This document shows, in pieces, positions 60,420-64,000 of a stretch of 64,000 bases of DNA (within the stretch, counting starts at the first letter, position 1; each line of letters begins with the position of its first letter). Source of the DNA: Lantana camara (Eukaryota; Streptophyta; Magnoliopsida; Lamiales; Verbenaceae); the NCBI GenBank assembly GCA_037501455.1, contig CM074856.1:91090001-91154000 (forward strand), written 5' to 3'. The translations under genes and the position numbers were made by a program. Below the pieces are notes generated by a model. It saw only the letters and a list, made by a program, of their open reading frames with translations, searched no databases and was not told where the DNA came from.

Positions 60420-61133
60420 AAGGGGTTTCTTCTTCTTCTTTTGGGCTTTCTTGCCCTTACCTTTAGAAGGCCCAAAAGAGGAAGATAGAGCATTCACCAT
60501 CAAAACCTTATTGTCCTTCTTGATCGTGCTTTCAGCAGTCACAAGCTGACTAATCAGCTCAGCTACAGTAGCACCAGCATGATTCATATTGAAGTTAAGG
60601 ACAAAAGGGTTGAATAATGGAGGGAGCGAAGCTAGCAACAAATCCACTGAAAGCTCATCTTTCAGTGGCATGTCCATGGAGGCAAGTTTCTCAGTAAGGG
60701 CGAGAAACTTGAGTCCATATTCATGGACACTTGTACCTTCCCTCATTTTCAAGTGGAATAATTCCTTTGAAGTATTATACCTTGTAACACGTTCATGAGG
60801 GAGGTAAAGTTGCTCTAAGTGGTCGTAAATCTCCCAAGCGAATTCCATGGCCTCATGTTGCCTTTGCAAGTCCGGAGACATGTTAGCCAACATAAGGCAA
60901 CGGGCTTGGAGATTATCATCCTTCCACTTCTGAATCGCGTCCCGCTCGGCCCGAGTGGGAGCCTCCCCTTCGGGACTAGGCTCCCCTTCGGGACTAGGCT
61001 CCCCTTCGAAGAGAACATAAGTTCTCTTCTCAGAATCTAAAATGATTTTTAGATTCCTCAGCCAATCAGAATAGTTGGGACCAGTCAACTTGTTTGACTC
61101 GAGGATCGATACAAGAGGGTTTTTGGTTGCCAT
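60420..61133 (-). pseudogene. gag: Copia gag, 5' part, open frame
   Basis: The ATG at 61133 starts MATKNPLVSILESNKLTGPN followed by YSDWLRNLKIILDSEKR, the usual opening of Tnt1-like gag. It has a short tandem duplication EGEPSPEGEPSPEG (18-bp units at about 60962-61015). The UBN2-type region follows to KGKGKKAQKKKKKP near 60420. Beyond this the gene is replaced by LTR E, so zinc knuckle and pol are missing. The frame itself is undamaged over about 238 codons. Confidence 0.9.
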
Positions 61134-61339
61134 TTCAAAACACGTAGAGAATCACAGAATCTACGACCTAAATGGTAAAACAGAGAACTAGTGAGCATGC
61201 TGAATTATACCAATATACAAAAGATAAGGTCTTTAATCTAATGTAGCTCCCACTGTTTTTCAAATATCTATAATTCCCAAAGATCTAAGAGGAACACGTT
61301 TCCCAATGGGTATTAAGATCCTAGGCATTTTACCTCGAA

Positions 61340-61660
61340 CCCACGACTCGCGGACATTCTAAGTAAGAACCCTAGGTAGGTACAACTTACCAATTCTAAC
61401 ACCTTTAGAACTCTTAGTAATTGTTTTTGCATCACCTATCTTTCAATATGGACCCACGACTCGTGCGACATCCATATTTACTTAGGCGTTAAGCTAGACC
61501 CATCAATCATAAGATCATGATCAAAACTTAGTTCGAACGACCCACGACTTGCGGACATCGCCCTTGCTAAAATTGGCCACGAAATATTGATCATTTAAAA
61601 GGATCAATTAGGTAACTAAGAACTAATAAGCTCCACTAGCTATCCCACGACTCGCGGACA
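61340..61660 (-). repeat. four dispersed CCCACGACTCGCGGACA motifs in Copia leader
   Basis: Copies start at 61340, 61453, 61541 and 61644 (spacing 113, 88, 103 bp): CCCACGACTCGCGGACA, CCCACGACTCGTGCGACA, CCCACGACTTGCGGACA and CCCACGACTCGCGGACA. Copy 2 is flanked by AATATGGA and TCCATATT. Copy 4 is flanked by ACTAGCTAT and ATAACTAGT. Each motif would therefore sit in a hairpin loop. Flanks of copies 1 and 3 pair only weakly (GAA/TTC, CGA/TCG). Confidence 0.85.
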
Positions 61661-62778
61661 ATAACTAGTTTCACTTACTAAACTTAAAACCTATTGATGG
61701 AATGCTAGGAATTTAATTCAAAATTTGCATCTCGAATTAAACACCTATTTGTTCGAAATTAGCTTAATATTTAATGGGAATTTTCGAATCAACCGGAGAG
61801 TTGTCCGGTTTGACCTCACCAACATATATGTTATCCAATTTTATTAGTCTTGATTAATGCAAGTACACTTAAATGCATTTCAAACAAGCACATAAACAGA
61901 TAACATGTCCTAGTATGATACTAGCATGTAATGATCATGGGTTCTACCTATCTTATGCGTGATATGTGGGAGCCACTCCACAATCACAAGTTCTAACATA
62001 CATGCCACATAAACAGTTCAAATCACATAAGGGAAAGCGGTAACAAAATACGAGCCCTATCTCTATTGCATTTTTACAATTGAGATTCCCCTCCCTAACA
62101 TTTTGAGGGGTCTTCACTTATGGCCTCCTTGTTACTTGAATGTGGTCCATCTTACTCCATGGGTGCATTGTCTCCAAAATGAAAATAATTCCTCACCACC
62201 TATCTCTACTCTCAAATTAATAAAAAGAAAAAGACATAAAGTAATAAGGCTCAATCTTCATATTGGCCTTAGACAATTACACGGGGCATACCCCGGCCTC
62301 AAAAACAGTAATATGGAAAGCCACATAATAAATCACATAACAGTACGCACATAAGTGAGGCTCCAACCTCAATTGAAAAACGCAACTATAGGGCTCCAAC
62401 CCCAATTTAAACCATCCATGTGCATAAATTAAAACCATGCATAGATCTAAACCCATGATCACCTAACATGCTTTTGCGAGAATTTAAATTTAGCCAACAA
62501 ATTAAAATTCTCGTTTCAAGTCCTAATGACTTAAAACACGACTTGATGCGAGTCTTATTTATAAAAGTTTTCAATAAATCCCAAATTACCAAAACAAATA
62601 AAATTCCAATTAATTTCTGAAAATTAATAATTTTATCAAAGATTGTATTTTCCCAAAATATAAACCGTTTCAATTTCTCAAAAATCCCAATTTTAAGTTT
62701 TATTCAAAAATTAAAATAAATATTCAAAAATAAAAATTTTAAAATTAAAAGAAAAAATGGGACTGGATTGTACGAAAC

Positions 62779-63045
62779 ATGAAAAGACCGGATCACGAAA
62801 ACGGCGCCCGTACGCGGAGAAGACCGCACGCACGCGGTGCACGCGCGCGGCCAAGGCCGCGTGAGGTCTTCTCTCATGCTTGCGGGCGGCGGTGGGCGGC
62901 CAGTCTCGGCCGCCCTGGGTGGGTGCGCCCGGAAGGCTCCCGTACGGCGTGCGGGAGGTGCTGGGCGGGACGCCCTGCGCGCCTAGGTCAGGCGGGCGGT
63001 GCTGCGCGCGACTCCTTCGCCCGCGGGGTTTCGTGTGTTCGTCGT
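62779..63045 (-). other. GC-rich hairpin block of Copia leader
   Basis: GC-rich against a strongly AT-rich background on both sides. Visible hairpins: GGGCGGCC with GGCCGCCC (62894-62915), CTCCCG with CGGGAG (62937-62957) and GCGCGGCC with GGCCGCG near 62845-62862. It corresponds to 27870-28040 in the forward copy. Confidence 0.75.
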
Positions 63046-63321
63046 AATCCGGGTTTTCGTTTCGTGTTTTCGTTCAAAAGCAAAACCAATCCAAGAAATC
63101 CAAAAACAGTTTATACAGTTTCAAATCTAAAATTGTTTTCAAAAATTAAATTTTGTAAAAACCAATTTTCAGAAACTTTCAGGAAAAAATACAGTTTCGT
63201 AATTCAGGCTTTCTAAAACAATTATAAATACTCAATCGCATCAAGCCTAATAATTTCTACCAAATTCAATATAATTGAGACGAATTAGAAACACGATTTA
63301 CGAGGTGGCTCTGATACCACT

Positions 63322-64000
63322 TGTTGGAAAACACGAATCAGAAAGCAGGGGAATTTAAAAATTTTTCCAACAAAAGGACCTTGAACTCTCAATCGTGTAA
63401 CCAAATTCGTAGAGATAGAAAACTTACTTTTCTTTTATTCTTTCTTGAAGCGTTTCAAGCCACCCAAGAACGCTCTTCTCGCGGCTTGATCCCCTCTCCT
63501 TGGTAAAGCTCGAATCTTCAAACTTCTAACTTGAAGCTCTCTAGAGATAGTCCACCAACTTGATCACAATCTAACTAGTAAGGATGCTAGTTCTCTAGTT
63601 AGTGTTTAGGCTTAACCTAGGGTTTATTTGATCTTGGAGAAAGGAAGGTGTTCAACACATGAACCAAAAGAATTGCCAATTAGCTCTCGTGCTCCCCTAT
63701 ATATAGGAAAGGGAAGGGGCGGCCGAACCTAGTCCTTATGGACTAAGGATTTGGTCCCTCTCTCCTTTTACTTGATCATCAAGCAATTTTGACTTTGACT
63801 TTGAATTCTAATTCAAATCAACTTTCAAGAGAGCTAAAATATCCAAACTATTTTTGGATAATTTTATACTTTATTTATTTAAAATAAATAACTTATTTCA
63901 TCTAATTAATTAATTCATAATTAATTAACTAGATTATTTTTCTCCAAAATTAGACTTTCTTTTTAATCCAAAATTAAACCAAAGTCTATTAAATAATTAA
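63322..64000 (-). mobile_element. Copia LTR, reverse strand, continues past window
   Basis: Plus-strand start TGTTGGAAAACACGAATC follows the primer site, so this is the 3' end of the 5' LTR belonging to the gag at 61133. It matches the reverse complement of about 26930-27610. The TATA (TATATATAGG region near 63699-63708) is kept, but the adjacent palindrome is degraded. Confidence 0.85.

Larger units (their letters stand above)
61134..63321 (-). mobile_element. Copia leader, 2.2 kb, reverse strand
   Basis: It extends from the primer site (63308-63319, TGGTATCAGAGC on the reverse strand) to the gag ATG at 61133, long for a Copia leader. No convincing reading frame. It holds a GC-rich hairpin block (62779-63045), AT-rich sequence, and four copies of a 17-nt motif at 61340-61660. 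The part next to the LTR matches 27611-28040. Confidence 0.8.

Noticed and set aside
62779..63216. 145-codon arginine-rich frame
   Set aside because: It runs antisense through the GC-rich hairpin block of the Copia leader; composition explains it.

Overview
The window is plant nuclear DNA built almost entirely of LTR retrotransposons inserted into one another. I see no cellular protein-coding gene, tRNA, rRNA or CRISPR array. The plant call rests on a complete Ty3/Gypsy polyprotein of the chromodomain (Tekay/Del) type, several LTRs of 2.6-3.8 kb, Copia gag/pol of the Tnt1-like type, a TRIM element, and initiator-Met-tRNA primer sites throughout. The species cannot be told from this; a repeat-rich angiosperm is as far as I would go.

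Layout, left to right. 1-3588: unassigned AT-rich DNA, a degenerate TTTGACC minisatellite, and two truncated Gypsy LTRs facing each other. 3589-15518: a Copia LTR split by a 10.7-kb non-coding Gypsy element (LARD-A, 4742-15471). 15581-23982: a decayed Tekay element (LTR, gag, protease, start of RT) whose gag is split by a solo LTR with a perfect 5-bp duplication (19871-22871). 23983-28460: a truncated LTR, a forward Copia LTR with its leader, and a TRIM. 28461-51322: a reverse-strand Copia gag-pol pseudogene, cut inside integrase by a tandem LTR-internal-LTR-internal-LTR array (28619-49627). The first internal part of that array carries a young, apparently intact Tekay element (32017-42009, reverse strand, one 1491-codon ORF). 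51323-64000: more reverse-strand Copia pieces (LTR, gag, 2.2-kb leader, LTR) broken by three further Gypsy LTRs.

Insertion order can be read from target-site duplications. Copia(-) came first, then the tandem LARD entered its integrase, then the Tekay element entered the LARD. The matching unfilled site survives in the second internal copy of the same array. The two non-coding families have the same kind of primer site and polypurine tract as the Tekay elements, so they could be mobilised by Tekay proteins.

The most interesting signal is in the untranslated RNA of these elements. (1) A 53-nt stem-loop in three LTR families keeps a 9-bp stem while its bases change in compensating pairs; a related core with other stems occurs in further families. 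(2) Seven LTR families each carry about four (six in one) short GC-rich palindromes about 0.8-1.5 kb into the LTR, with a sequence largely specific to each family. (3) A candidate 5' splice site lies a few hundred bases before each array, and in two coding elements a candidate 3' splice site sits just before the gag ATG. This resembles the retroviral layout in which dimerisation/packaging signals lie after the major splice donor, so that only unspliced RNA keeps them. The Copia leader has its own version: four copies of one 17-nt motif, at least two held in hairpin loops. The functional reading is inference; the repeats, palindromes and covariation are visible in the sequence.
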